Shown piece by piece: positions 8,741-18,915 of a stretch of 64,000 nt of DNA. This DNA is from Aegicerativicinus sediminis (GTDB taxonomy: Bacteria > Bacteroidota > Bacteroidia > Flavobacteriales > Flavobacteriaceae). The stretch spans positions 4,024,001-4,088,000 of the forward strand of contig NZ_CP064295.1 of assembly GCF_015476115.1 (NCBI RefSeq), read 5' to 3'. Every line of letters starts with the position of its first letter. Position 1 is the first letter of the stretch. The translations under genes were made by a program, and so were the position numbers. Under the pieces are notes generated by a model. That model made no database searches and was not told the origin of the DNA. It saw only the letters and a list, made by a program, of their open reading frames with translations.

Positions 8741-8855
8741 TATTTTTGTTCGAACCCTAAGAGGTTAATGGCTAATTCAAATTTAAATCCAACGACATTT
8801 CGACCCAAATGTACTGTTGTGAACAAAAAAAGCTACCATTTTGGTAGCTTTTTTT
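8741..8855 (+). ncRNA. Candidate small RNA between nhaC-type and ankyrin genes
   Basis: A plus-strand TATTTTTG (8741-8748, TAnnTTTG type) lies about 85 nt before the strong terminator at 8825-8855. The intervening ~100 nt has no convincing ORF: one from ATG 8768 runs straight through the terminator. No TTG lies 19 nt upstream of the -7. Alternatively this is just the 3' end of the nhaC-type transcript. Confidence 0.25.
8825..8855. terminator. Bidirectional terminator
   Basis: A perfect 14-bp stem with GCTACCA/TGGTAGC at its core, a TTT loop, and A7/T7 tracts on either side. It serves the ankyrin gene on the minus strand and plus-strand transcription from the nhaC side. Confidence 0.9.
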
Positions 8856-9324
8856 ATGAAACTAAGTTCACTATTTCTTTAAATCCTTTAGATAGGGCGT
8901 AATCTTTTGCCGTCATACCCTTTGCATCAACCAAATTCTTTTTGGCTCCATTATCAACCAAAAATTTCGTCATTTCGACTTGATTAAATGAGGCTGCAAA
9001 AATAAGAGCTGTAAAACCTATTGAGTTTTTTGGATTTAGATCTGCGCCATTATAAATTAATTTTTTTGCAACATCTATATTCCCTTTAAATGCCACGCCC
9101 ATTAATGCGGTATTTCCCGCAGCATCCGTATTATTAACATTAGCCCCATGCTTGAGCAAAACATCCAGTACATCAGGAAAATTAAAATAGGTTGCTAAAA
9201 TTAAGGGAGTTGAACCTCTTTGATCCTTGAGATTTATGTATTCTGGATTCTGCTGCAATATATCGTCTACCAATTCGGAATTGCCTTGCTTTAAGGCATC
9301 AAAAAACTGAGAGGAATTACACAT
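8854..9324 (-). CDS. Ankyrin repeat protein
   Basis: A 156-residue protein made almost entirely of ankyrin repeats: GSTPLILATYFNFPDVLDVLLKHGA, GNTALMGVAFKGNIDVAKKLIYNGA and GFTALIFAASFNQVEMTKFLVDNGA, with partial repeats at both ends. It has no signal peptide and is probably a cytoplasmic protein-interaction scaffold. The stop codon touches the T-tract of the terminator. A terminator-like hairpin lies about 110 nt upstream in its possible leader. The partner is unknown. Confidence 0.88.
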   Translation of the reverse strand: MCNSSQFFDALKQGNSELVDDILQQNPEYINLKDQRGSTPLILATYFNFPDVLDVLLKHGANVNNTDAAGNTALMGVAFKGNIDVAKKLIYNGADLNPKNSIGFTALIFAASFNQVEMTKFLVDNGAKKNLVDAKGMTAKDYALSKGFKEIVNLVS

Positions 9325-9434
9325 TTGAAATATGGATTTATAAATTATATCTTAAAGGCAAAATTAATTTTAATCCATCTTATTTCTACGATTATTGAAT
9401 GGATTCAAGCTATAGTTTAATAAATGAATCAAAT

Positions 9435-9467
9435 AAAAAAGTCTCGATGGGAACGAGACTTTTTTTT
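9435..9467. terminator. Terminator-like hairpin in a divergent leader
   Basis: AAAAAA-GTCTCG-atgggaa-CGAGAC-TTTTTTTT can act in either direction. It lies between two divergent start codons, so it ends no annotated gene. It must terminate a small RNA or attenuate the ankyrin leader. Confidence 0.65.
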
Positions 9468-9526
9468 CACTGTAATCTAACCAACCTATCAATCAATTCC
9501 ATGAGGAACGAGAGAATTTCTCTTTG

Positions 9527-9555
9527 TTTAGTGGAAACAAATTTGTTTAACTAAA
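9527..9555. repeat. Palindrome upstream of the DUF2007-type gene
   Basis: AAACAAATTTGTTT (9535-9548) is a perfect 14-bp palindrome. It is flanked by TTTAG/CTAAA arms that extend it to 29 bp with a bulge. It is either an operator or an RNA stem. Confidence 0.45.
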
Positions 9556-9665
9556 TTACAAAAAAATTAAACATAAGAAACAATTTTGCTAAATTTTAAC
9601 GTTTATAAAAAACCAATTAAAATTTGTCAATAGAAATTTCGTAACTTAACTTTAAATATTAGATC

Positions 9666-9905
9666 ATGGATCATACCGAATTTATAAAAGTTTTTTCCGG
9701 AAGTTTTATCATTTCACAATTGGTACTGGAGCGTCTTAAAGAGGCCGGTATCGAAGGTATAGTAAAAGACGAATCTGAATCTGGTCGATTAGCAGGTTTT
9801 GGTTCTTCCATCCAAGGTTTTCAGGAGATTTATGTACACCAAAGTGAACTAGAAACAGCCAAACCTATCGTGGAAGAAATTAAAAAAGATACCGAAGTTT
9901 CCTGA
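9666..9905 (+). CDS. DUF2007-like small protein
   Basis: A 79-residue cytoplasmic protein resembling the DUF2007 (putative signal-transducing) family: FIKVFSGSFIISQLVLERLKEAGIEG, then a Gly-rich turn and IYVHQSELETAKPIVEEI, giving a beta-alpha-beta pattern. The function of the family is unknown. It converges on the ABC-F gene with an 11-bp gap. Confidence 0.75.
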   Translation: MDHTEFIKVFSGSFIISQLVLERLKEAGIEGIVKDESESGRLAGFGSSIQGFQEIYVHQSELETAKPIVEEIKKDTEVS

Positions 9906-9916
9906 AAATCAGAATT

Positions 9917-11551
<1,635 letters not shown>

Positions 11552-11563
11552 TTAAAATTTTTG

Positions 11564-11571
11564 CAAAAGTA
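11564..11571 (-). promoter_or_regulatory. -7 element for the ABC-F gene
   Basis: TACTTTTG on the minus strand fits TAnnTTTG and lies 22 nt before the ATG. No TTG is found at the ideal 19-nt spacing. Confidence 0.5.
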
Positions 11572-11656
11572 GAAAATTCTAACGGTGATAAGAAATTAAG
11601 GTATGCACACAACAAGTTTTAACAGCGTATTAACAGCTTGAAAGGGGCATGAAGTC

Positions 11657-11664
11657 TACATTTG
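11657..11664 (+). promoter_or_regulatory. -7 element for the thioredoxin-fold lipoprotein gene
   Basis: TACATTTG fits TAnnTTTG and lies 35 nt before the ATG. A TTG is 16 nt upstream, shorter than ideal. Confidence 0.45.
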
Positions 11665-11698
11665 CCACAGTAAAATAGTAGTTGACCCGTACCTAATT

Positions 11699-13135
11699 AT
11701 GATGAAATTCTGGACCGGATTCTTAGCAGTCCTGATATTTTATTCTTGTAATTTTTCCGAAAAGGAAGTCTCAAAGACTTATTTCGGCGGCCAGATAATC
11801 AATCCCAAAACCGATTATGTGCTGTTTTACCAATTGCTTAATTCTAATTATAAAGTCAAGGACACTTTTAGGTTAGATGCTAACAATAAATTTTTTCACA
11901 CTTTTGAGAATCTTCCCCCAGGTCTTTATTCTTTTGATCATGGCAATGAATTTCAGAATGTTTATTTAGACCCAAATGACAGTATATGGTTTAGGTTGAA
12001 TACAAACGATTTTGATGAATCTCTGGTTTTCAGCGGTAACGGTTCTAAAAAGAATAATTATTTATTGAAGCTTTATATGGATCATGAAAATATGCTGAGA
12101 TCCTTACGGCAGTCCTCCAAAATGGAACCTGAAGATTATTTAAGATTTATAGATTCCATTAGAAAGGAAGAAATTGAAGATTTAAAATCTTTTGTTACAG
12201 ACAAGCCACAGACTGAAGGTTTCTATGAGATTGCAAAGGCCAATATTGATTTTTCATTTTATAAACACAAAGAATATTATCCTTTTGGACATTATGGATC
12301 AAGGGCACTAACCCATTACCAAGATCTTCCCTCAGATTTTTATGCCTATCGTGATTCAATCAACTTTAACGATGAAAAATTGAGTGAGGTTAGGTATTAT
12401 TTATCGTATTTGGAAGATTATTTTATGAATGCCTCCCTTGAAGAAATTTATCAAAACGAGCACAATCATATTGTTTTTGACCAAAAATCACTTTCATACA
12501 ATTTAAGGCAATTGGAACTCATTGATAGCATAATTGATCACAAGAATATTAAAAATTACATACTTCAAAAAAAGGCAGTAGATTATATCCGGAATGTTGA
12601 TGATGACCTCAAAAATATTTCCATTGCCAATAAATATTTTGCTTTAAGCTCTGAGGATCAGACTGTAAAGGATTTAGTGAAACAATTAGTAGATGCCAAA
12701 GCCGCACTTAAACCTGGTAATCTCCTTCCTAATGTTGAATTATATAATTTAAATGGGGACAGTGTAAATTTACATGATCTAACTAGAGATAAAATTACAT
12801 TGATCTATTTTTGGTATGTAGATTTTAAAAGTCAAGGTATCGGTAACCATGACAAAGCCTCTGAAATAAAAGAACAATATCCTGGACTTAATATAGTTTC
12901 AATCGATTATAGCAGAGAACCCCTAAATCATTGGCAAAGTCAAATGAAAAATTGGCCCATAAAGCATTTAACCGAAATGAAATTTAAAGATCCTATAAAA
13001 GGCAATCTAACCTTGGATGCGGGTCTAAACAAAATTATTTTGGTAAATAAAAAAGGGAAAATTTTAAATTCTAACCTAAGACTTTATTCGAAAGAATTAG
13101 CGACAGTTTTAGAACGACTAACTAAAATTAATTAG
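11699..13135 (+). CDS. Thioredoxin-fold lipoprotein without CxxC
   Basis: A 478-residue lipoprotein (MMKFWTGF...YSC). It has an N-terminal beta domain (about 25-115) like those preceding TlpA domains in Bacteroidetes, a long helical middle, and a C-terminal AhpC/TlpA-like thioredoxin fold (about 340-478: [42 protein letters not shown]). The position of the catalytic CxxC is taken by DFKSQ, so thiol-disulfide chemistry is not expected; a binding or structural role is inferred. Its stop overlaps the convergent transaldolase stop by 4 bp. Confidence 0.8.
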   Translation: MMKFWTGFLAVLIFYSCNFSEKEVSKTYFGGQIINPKTDYVLFYQLLNSNYKVKDTFRLDANNKFFHTFENLPPGLYSFDHGNEFQNVYLDPNDSIWFRLNTNDFDESLVFSGNGSKKNNYLLKLYMDHENMLRSLRQSSKMEPEDYLRFIDSIRKEEIEDLKSFVTDKPQTEGFYEIAKANIDFSFYKHKEYYPFGHYGSRALTHYQDLPSDFYAYRDSINFNDEKLSEVRYYLSYLEDYFMNASLEEIYQNEHNHIVFDQKSLSYNLRQLELIDSIIDHKNIKNYILQKKAVDYIRNVDDDLKNISIANKYFALSSEDQTVKDLVKQLVDAKAALKPGNLLPNVELYNLNGDSVNLHDLTRDKITLIYFWYVDFKSQGIGNHDKASEIKEQYPGLNIVSIDYSREPLNHWQSQMKNWPIKHLTEMKFKDPIKGNLTLDAGLNKIILVNKKGKILNSNLRLYSKELATVLERLTKIN

Positions 13136-13788
13136 TTATTACCCTTTTTATAATCCGCCAAAAATTTCTCTAAACCTATGTCGGTAAGTGGATGACTTAA
13201 TAATCCAGTAATTGAACTTAGTGGACCCGTCATTACATCTGCTCCTAACTTTGCACAATCTATCACATGCATTGTATGTCTAATTGAAGCAGCTAAAATT
13301 TGTGTTTCGAAATCGTAGTTATCATAAATATGTCTTATTTCAGAGATAAGATGTAACCCATCTGTTGAAATATCATCTAATCTTCCTAGAAATGGAGAAA
13401 CATAAGTGGCTCCAGCTTTAGCAGCCAATAACGCCTGTCCTGGAGAAAAAACCAAAGTTACATTAGTTTTTACACCTTTATCAGTGAAGTATTTACATGC
13501 TTTTACGCCATCCTTAATCATTGGCAATTTCACAACAATTTGTTCATGTAAATCGGCCAAGGCTTCTCCTTCCCTTATCATTCCCTCAAAATCGGTTGCA
13601 ATAACCTCAGCAGAAACATCACCATCAACAATTTTACAAATGTTCACATAATGTTTCATGATATTATCGGTACCGGTTATACCTTCCTTTGCCATTAGGG
13701 ATGGGTTGGTTGTAACACCATCCAAAATTCCCATATCTTGGGCTTCACGTATCTGATCTAAATTAGCGGTATCAATAAAAAACTTCAT
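13132..13788 (-). CDS. Transaldolase / fructose-6-phosphate aldolase (TalC/FSA type)
   Basis: A 218-residue small transaldolase: [27 protein letters not shown], the Schiff-base K87 in [29 protein letters not shown] and the RLDDIS turn. The short length places it with the TalC/FSA group rather than the ~320-residue TalB type. In most Bacteroidetes these act as transaldolases in the pentose phosphate pathway; the FSA reaction (dihydroxyacetone plus glyceraldehyde 3-phosphate) cannot be excluded. A TAATTTTG -7 element lies 40 nt upstream. Confidence 0.93.
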   Translation of the reverse strand: MKFFIDTANLDQIREAQDMGILDGVTTNPSLMAKEGITGTDNIMKHYVNICKIVDGDVSAEVIATDFEGMIREGEALADLHEQIVVKLPMIKDGVKACKYFTDKGVKTNVTLVFSPGQALLAAKAGATYVSPFLGRLDDISTDGLHLISEIRHIYDNYDFETQILAASIRHTMHVIDCAKLGADVMTGPLSSITGLLSHPLTDIGLEKFLADYKKGNN

Positions 13789-13827
13789 TTCTTAATAATT
13801 TGATTTGTGATTGGAAAATTAACTGTG

Positions 13828-13835
13828 CAAAATTA
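13828..13835 (-). promoter_or_regulatory. -7 element for the transaldolase gene
   Basis: TAATTTTG on the minus strand fits TAnnTTTG, 40 nt from the ATG at 13788. Confidence 0.5.
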
Positions 13836-13880
13836 CAATTATTAGGCACTATTACTCGTAATTTTTTAAAATATATTCAT

Positions 13881-14684
13881 TTATAACTTGTAATGGTTTA
13901 ATAACATCCTTTCGTATATTCGATCTGGAAGGATGCGCTTCAGTACTATGGAAAACTTTTGTAAAAAAGAGCCTACTTTATAATGAATGTTTGGTTTTTC
14001 CGAGGTAATTATCTTTTCAATTTGACGGGCAACTAAAATAGGGTCTTCACCATCATCGACATGTTCATTTATAGACTTTAGTATATTTCCATAAGGCAAT
14101 TCATAAGGAGAATTTTTTAAAACCGGTGCATGATATCTACCAGCAGCGATGTTGGTAGCAAAATCTCCAGGAGCAAGACTTACAACATTGATATTAAAAT
14201 CTTTTAATTCCATGCTCAAGGATTCAGTTATAATTTCTAAAGCACCTTTATTGGCGCTATAAATACCCCTATATGGCAATCCCATATAACCTGCCAAGGA
14301 AGTAATATTAATTATGGTTCCACCATTATTCTTTCGCATAGACGGCAAAACGGATTTCATAACATTTAAGGGACCAAAAAAATTAGTATTGAAATTCCTT
14401 CTGATTTCCTCATCCGGAATTTCCTCAATAGGTCCAGTTATTCCTGCACCTGCATTATTGACAAGAACATCAATTCTTCCCTCCTTCTTTAAAACTTCAT
14501 CAATACAATTATAAATGGAGGCAACATCATTTACGTCCATTCTTAAAAGAGGAAACACCTCAGTTCCATGTTTTTCTGGTGTACGACTACTCCCATATAC
14601 CTTATAACCTTTTGTGGTTAAATATATGGCCATCGTTTTACCAATGCCTGATGACGCTCCAGTAATTAAAATAACTTTATCCAT
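13881..14684 (-). CDS. Short-chain dehydrogenase/reductase
   Basis: A classical SDR of 267 residues from the ATG at 14684, where MDKVILITGASSGIG puts the TGxxxGIG cofactor motif at the usual place. The frame is open for 20 more codons upstream (to 14744), but those residues look like leader. It has NNAGAG, ITSLAG and the catalytic YSANK. NADP(H) is likely, with SSRTPE after beta-2. The C-terminal tail (HYKVGSFLQKFSIVLKRILPDRIYERML) resembles membrane-peripheral SDRs. The substrate cannot be told. Confidence 0.88.
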   Translation of the reverse strand: MDKVILITGASSGIGKTMAIYLTTKGYKVYGSSRTPEKHGTEVFPLLRMDVNDVASIYNCIDEVLKKEGRIDVLVNNAGAGITGPIEEIPDEEIRRNFNTNFFGPLNVMKSVLPSMRKNNGGTIINITSLAGYMGLPYRGIYSANKGALEIITESLSMELKDFNINVVSLAPGDFATNIAAGRYHAPVLKNSPYELPYGNILKSINEHVDDGEDPILVARQIEKIITSEKPNIHYKVGSFLQKFSIVLKRILPDRIYERMLLNHYKL

Positions 14685-14771
14685 GATGCTAACATTATCT
14701 AAAATATAGGAAAGTTTTAGAATTTTCAGTCTCGGTATCTTCAAATTACCTAAAAATAGGGCATAAAAAAA

Positions 14772-14866
14772 GGCAAGCTACCTACATCACACCGCTACGA
14801 CCGCTTACCTTTGCTGCGTTCCCGCCCTGGAGGATTCAGCAGGAGCTGGTTGTGTAGGACTTGCCG
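14772..14866 (-). ncRNA. ffs: Signal recognition particle RNA (bacterial small type)
   Basis: Reading the minus strand, GGCAAG at the 5' end pairs with CTTGCC at the 3' end, directly before a T7 tract (14771-14765). The apical domain carries the SRP signature CAGGG-CGGGAA-CGCAGCAAAGG, which includes the GGAA loop and the conserved AGCA side for Ffh binding. The length of about 95 nt fits the small bacterial SRP RNA. It pairs with Ffh for co-translational membrane targeting. It lies in the SDR/glutamine-cyclotransferase intergenic region and has its own promoter. Confidence 0.93.
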
Positions 14867-14870
14867 GGTG

Positions 14871-14900
14871 CAAAGATACAATCTTTTAATAGTTTACCAA
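14871..14900 (-). promoter_or_regulatory. Promoter of the SRP RNA gene
   Basis: TTG (14900-14898), exactly 19 nt, then TATCTTTG (14878-14871). This is a textbook Bacteroidetes -33/-7 pair, placing the start at about 14866, where the RNA's closing stem begins. Confidence 0.8.
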
Positions 14901-14954
14901 TGATTTTTCAAACTGAATTTAAATAAATACCTTGGCCAAAAATTGAATATTGCC

Positions 14955-15980
14955 ATGCCCTCGCACAAATTTTTTATCATTACTATTTGCGCTATTTTCA
15001 TAAATTGCGGCGGAACCGATAATACCAAGTATTTCAGATTAAGCACCAATGGAACAAAAAATACCTTCCAACTTGGTGACACACTGAAATTGAATGTCCA
15101 GGTATTAAAGGATAAAAGTCCTTCTGATATTACTTACTTTCTCAATGAAGAGAAAATTAGCCCTAATTACGTTTTAGAAAATGTTCGTTTAGGACAAAAT
15201 CAAATAAAGGCAATTGTAAATTCAGACGAATCGTCCGAAACTTTAGAAAGTTCCATTACCATTTTAAATAATAAATCCCCCAGGATTCCATCATTTGAAG
15301 TGGTTAATGTGTATCCTCACGATATAACTTCCTATACTCAAGGCCTAGAATTCCATCAGGACACTTTGTACGAAAGCACAGGACAATATGGTGAGTCTAA
15401 ATTGCGTAAACTAAATTTTGAAACTGGTGAGGTTTACAAAGAAATTAAATTGGATGATTCAAAATTTGGTGAGGGATTAACGATTTTAAATAACAAAATT
15501 TATCAGTTGACATGGCGTTCTAATATCGGTTATGTATACGACATTAGTACATTCGACAGAATCCAATCGTTCACCTACCACACCAGTAAAGAAGGATGGG
15601 GACTATGCAACGACGGTAAAATGCTATACAAATCTGATGGCACCGATAATATTTGGAATCTCAATCCAGTAAATTTAAAGGAAGAAGGTAAAATTGAAGT
15701 TTACACCAATAAAGGTAGGATTGAAAGTTTAAATGAACTGGAGTGGGTAAAAGGGAAAATTTACGCCAATATTTACCAAAGGAATGGTGTTGCGGTAATT
15801 GATCCAACTAACGGTGCGGTCGAAGCAGTTATCGATTGTTCATCCTTAAAAGAAAAGGTGAGTCAACATCCCAAATTAGACGTTCTTAATGGTATTGCAT
15901 ACCACCCTGTTAGAAATACATTTTTTGTTACAGGAAAGCGTTGGGACAAACTCTTTGAAATACGATTAATAGACAATTAA
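14955..15980 (+). CDS. Glutaminyl-peptide cyclotransferase (glutamine cyclotransferase family) lipoprotein
   Basis: A 341-residue lipoprotein from ATG 14955 (MPSHKFFIITI...INC); a TTG 12 nt earlier would spoil the signal peptide. After an Ig-like N-terminal stretch, residues about 110-341 match the plant/bacterial glutamine cyclotransferase beta-propeller: YTQGLEF, LYESTGQYGESKL, FGEGLTILNNKIYQLTW, GWGLCNDG, LNELEWVKGKIYANIY and LNGIAYHP. These enzymes convert N-terminal Gln to pyroglutamate on exported proteins. The thioesterase gene follows after 4 bp, so the two are probably co-transcribed. Confidence 0.92.
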   Translation: MPSHKFFIITICAIFINCGGTDNTKYFRLSTNGTKNTFQLGDTLKLNVQVLKDKSPSDITYFLNEEKISPNYVLENVRLGQNQIKAIVNSDESSETLESSITILNNKSPRIPSFEVVNVYPHDITSYTQGLEFHQDTLYESTGQYGESKLRKLNFETGEVYKEIKLDDSKFGEGLTILNNKIYQLTWRSNIGYVYDISTFDRIQSFTYHTSKEGWGLCNDGKMLYKSDGTDNIWNLNPVNLKEEGKIEVYTNKGRIESLNELEWVKGKIYANIYQRNGVAVIDPTNGAVEAVIDCSSLKEKVSQHPKLDVLNGIAYHPVRNTFFVTGKRWDKLFEIRLIDN

Positions 15981-15984
15981 TTAA

Positions 15985-16371
15985 ATGAACGTATTTGAAC
16001 AGGAAATCAAGGTTACGAAGGAACACTTAGACAGTTTAAATCACGTTAATAATGTTCAATACGTTCAATGGGTACAAGATATGGCTGCCGCACATTGGGT
16101 ACGACAGTCCAATAAGGAACTTAATGAACAGTATTTTTGGGTATTAATTGACCATCATATCCACTATAAAGGACAAGCGGTTTTAGGTGATGTTGTGACA
16201 GCTAAGACTTATGTTGAAAAATCAGAAGGTGTCATCTCTCACAGAGTGGTTGAATTTTATAAAAAGGAAGACATCCTTATCTGTAAAAGTGAAACTCAGT
16301 GGTGCCTAATTTCAAGAAGCAACCTTAGGCCAAATCGAATCCCAAATCTCATTGTAGATCTTTTTAGTTAA
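15985..16371 (+). CDS. Acyl-CoA thioesterase, 4HBT hotdog family
   Basis: A 128-residue single hotdog domain of the 4-hydroxybenzoyl-CoA thioesterase/YbgC group: the EHLDSLNHVNNVQYVQWVQD helix signature (about 12-31), IDHHIHYKGQAVLGDVV, and KSETQWCLIS at the end. It probably hydrolyses acyl-CoA or acyl-ACP in the cytoplasm; specificity is unknown. It begins 4 bp after the cyclotransferase stop. Confidence 0.88.
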   Translation: MNVFEQEIKVTKEHLDSLNHVNNVQYVQWVQDMAAAHWVRQSNKELNEQYFWVLIDHHIHYKGQAVLGDVVTAKTYVEKSEGVISHRVVEFYKKEDILICKSETQWCLISRSNLRPNRIPNLIVDLFS

Positions 16372-16459
16372 ACTTTCTTAATTCAGCTGTTAAAGGTTGC
16401 TAATTAATGAATTAACAGTTAATAAATGATGTTAATTTATTTCACCAACCAATCTTCAA

Positions 16460-17203
16460 ATGAATATAAAATTTCCTGCCGCTATTATTTTCCTACTATC
16501 TAATATTGGAATTGCCCAAACAATAAATGGAATCATTTATGACGAAGAAACAACAATTAACGGTGCAAAACTTCAAAATCTAACAACTAACCAATTAACC
16601 TATACCAACGACCTTGGGGAATTTGTGTTTTCTGCTAGCCTTAATGACACCTTATTTGTAACCTCTCTTTTTCATGTTTCACAGAAAATAATAATAAGCG
16701 AGGATTTAATTGGACAGCCAATCGTAATTGAATTAAAAAAGAAGGTAAATGAACTGGAACAAGCTATGATTCTTGATCGTAGAAATAAGAAATTCAATTC
16801 AGAAAATAACACGACAGGGATGGGACAACAATTAGCACTAGATATGAAAAATAATCCACATCTTTATAACACATATGCGAACCAAGGTGTAGATTTTTTA
16901 TACTTAGCAAAACTTTTTGGTAAATTATTATCAAAGAACAAGTATAAAGCCGATGAAATAAAGATCATTACCTACCAACAATTAGACAGTCTCCTTTCAA
17001 ATGACAAGATCCTAAATTATAAAAATCTTAAGGAGGGTTTTGATATACCGGAAGCTTACTTTGGCTTATTCACCGATTATTGTATTTCAAAGAATTATAA
17101 TAATGAACTATTACACAAGGAGAATCGCTTAGTTTTTATCGACTCAATTTATTCCTCAGCCAAACAATTTAAAAAGACTCTCCTCCAAGAGAATAAAAAT
17201 TGA
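16460..17203 (+). CDS. Secreted protein with CarboxypepD_reg-like domain
   Basis: A 247-residue protein with a Sec signal peptide (cleavage near GIAQ-T). A carboxypeptidase-regulatory-like beta domain (about 20-100: TINGIIYDEETTINGAKLQN, TYTNDLGEFVF) is followed by a helical C-terminal half of unknown type (about 110-247). In Bacteroidetes such domains occur in periplasmic and surface proteins, including TonB-dependent receptor N-termini, but no receptor barrel follows here. The function is unknown. Confidence 0.78.
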   Translation: MNIKFPAAIIFLLSNIGIAQTINGIIYDEETTINGAKLQNLTTNQLTYTNDLGEFVFSASLNDTLFVTSLFHVSQKIIISEDLIGQPIVIELKKKVNELEQAMILDRRNKKFNSENNTTGMGQQLALDMKNNPHLYNTYANQGVDFLYLAKLFGKLLSKNKYKADEIKIITYQQLDSLLSNDKILNYKNLKEGFDIPEAYFGLFTDYCISKNYNNELLHKENRLVFIDSIYSSAKQFKKTLLQENKN

Positions 17204-17291
17204 ATTTAGGTTTATAACAAGCTAGGACTATTTCGCAATCATTTCTATTAAAGTTATATTTTTACCTTATAATTAGGTGTATCTCCATTCT

Positions 17292-18860
17292 ATGAAAAAC
17301 ATCCTCTCCTCTATCTTTCTACTTTTTATTCTAATGTTTTGGAGTTCTTGTAGGGATGACCTCGAATTTGAAACTAGCACGGGAGGCCTAAGATTTTCTC
17401 GTGATACAATCTATTTGGATACTGTTTTTTCCAATATTGGATCGAGCACTTACAATTTAAAAGTTTACAACTCTTCAAATAAAGATGTTGTTATTCCTAA
17501 TATATCCTTAGCAAGGGGGCAATCTTCAAACTATAGGTTAAATGTGGATGGAATGGCAGGAAAATCATTCGACAATGTTGAATTGTTGGCGAAAGATAGT
17601 TTATACATTTTTGTGGAAACAACAATTGATATTCAAAACGAAGCTAATAATCCAAAAGAGTTTTTGTACACAGATCAAATTGAATTTCATCATTCGAGTG
17701 ATTTTCAAAAAGTAGAACTGGTTACCTTAGTAAAAGACGCCTACTTTATATATCCAAATAAATCACTTGACCCTTCAACTGGTAATTCCATTGTAGAAAC
17801 TTTGACTTTTGATGTTGATGGAGATGGTATTGATGATGAAACGGAAGTCCAGGGTAGGTTCCTCAATGACAATGAATTACATTTTACTAATGATAAACCA
17901 TATGTTATTTATGGTTATGCGGCTGTCGGTAATGGAAAAACCCTGGAGATTGATGCAGGATCGCGTATTCATTTTCACGCAAACTCTGGATTGATTATTA
18001 CTAAAGGTGCATCATTATGGATTAATGGGGCCTTGAGTATAGACCAAGTCCAACTCGAGAACGAAGTAATTTTTGAAGGAGATCGTTTAGAACCTGAATT
18101 TGCAAATACTCCCGGTCAATGGGGTACAATTTGGCTTTTTAATGGCAGCACCAACAATCAAATCAATTACACCACAATAAAAAATGGTGGAATCGGATTA
18201 TTGGTTGAGGGTAACCAATCTGAAGACTTCAAATTAAATATCGCTAATAGCCAAATATATAATTCTGCTTACTTCGGGTTACTGGGCCGAGCTACCTCCA
18301 TAAAAGGGGAAAATCTTGTAATCAACAAATCAGGTCAATCCTCGTTTGCTGGATTGGTTGGCGGACATTACGATTTTACGCATTGTACATTTGCAAATTA
18401 TTGGTCTGATAGTTTCAGACAGTTTCCAGCCGTTTATTTGAACAACTATTTTGCGGATGAGGATGAAAATATAATTACCAACGATTTAAACTCTACACGC
18501 TTTAAAAACTGTATTATTTATGGCAATGATAACCCAGAATTAATTTTGGACCCCAAAAGCTCTAGTTCCTTTGATGTAAAATTTTCTGCTTGTTTAATAA
18601 AGTTTGATGACCCAAATAATGTATTCTCAGACCCGTGGCATGACTTTGGCAATACCGATTTCTACGAAAACATCTTTTTAAACTTAAATCCCAATTTCAA
18701 AAATCCAACGGAAAACCAACTTCAAATTGGTGAAGAAAGTGATGCAAATGGCCATGGTTCGATTGAATTTTCGACACTGGTTCCTTATGATATTTTAGGT
18801 AAAACTAGGGTTGATAGCCCGGATTTAGGAGCATATCAACATATTATTTTTATGGATTAA
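17292..18860 (+). CDS. Right-handed parallel beta-helix lipoprotein
   Basis: A 522-residue lipoprotein; ATG 17292 gives MKNILSSIFLLFILMFWSSC, while an in-frame GTG at 17277 is less likely. A beta-sandwich-like N-terminal part (about 35-150) is followed by a calcium-type Asp loop DVDGDGIDDETE (DNA about 17811-17846). A parallel beta-helix then gives repeated turns (about 200-480: GLIITKGASLWINGALS, QWGTIWLFNGS, GGIGLLVEG). It resembles surface-exposed polysaccharide-binding or lyase-like proteins, but no catalytic motif was recognised. Confidence 0.8.
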   Translation: MKNILSSIFLLFILMFWSSCRDDLEFETSTGGLRFSRDTIYLDTVFSNIGSSTYNLKVYNSSNKDVVIPNISLARGQSSNYRLNVDGMAGKSFDNVELLAKDSLYIFVETTIDIQNEANNPKEFLYTDQIEFHHSSDFQKVELVTLVKDAYFIYPNKSLDPSTGNSIVETLTFDVDGDGIDDETEVQGRFLNDNELHFTNDKPYVIYGYAAVGNGKTLEIDAGSRIHFHANSGLIITKGASLWINGALSIDQVQLENEVIFEGDRLEPEFANTPGQWGTIWLFNGSTNNQINYTTIKNGGIGLLVEGNQSEDFKLNIANSQIYNSAYFGLLGRATSIKGENLVINKSGQSSFAGLVGGHYDFTHCTFANYWSDSFRQFPAVYLNNYFADEDENIITNDLNSTRFKNCIIYGNDNPELILDPKSSSSFDVKFSACLIKFDDPNNVFSDPWHDFGNTDFYENIFLNLNPNFKNPTENQLQIGEESDANGHGSIEFSTLVPYDILGKTRVDSPDLGAYQHIIFMD

Positions 18861-18915
18861 TCAGCAATAGTTTAAATCCTTATATTTAACGTAGACTGAT
18901 TTAAAAGTGTCAATT

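Larger units (their letters stand above)
9325..9665. other. Gene-free divergent intergenic region with hairpins
   Basis: This 341-bp gap separates the divergent ankyrin and DUF2007-type genes. It holds a terminator-like hairpin (9435-9467), a repeated GGAACGAGA (9450-9458 and 9505-9513), a palindrome (9535-9548) and a weak promoter, TTTG (9622-9625) then TAACTTTA, ahead of the DUF2007 gene. No ORF with coding character was seen. Confidence 0.6.

Noticed and set aside
16387-16425. CTGTTAA...TTAACAG inverted repeat upstream of the 16460 gene
   Set aside because: Seven-bp arms with a long spacer in AT-rich DNA; expected by chance.
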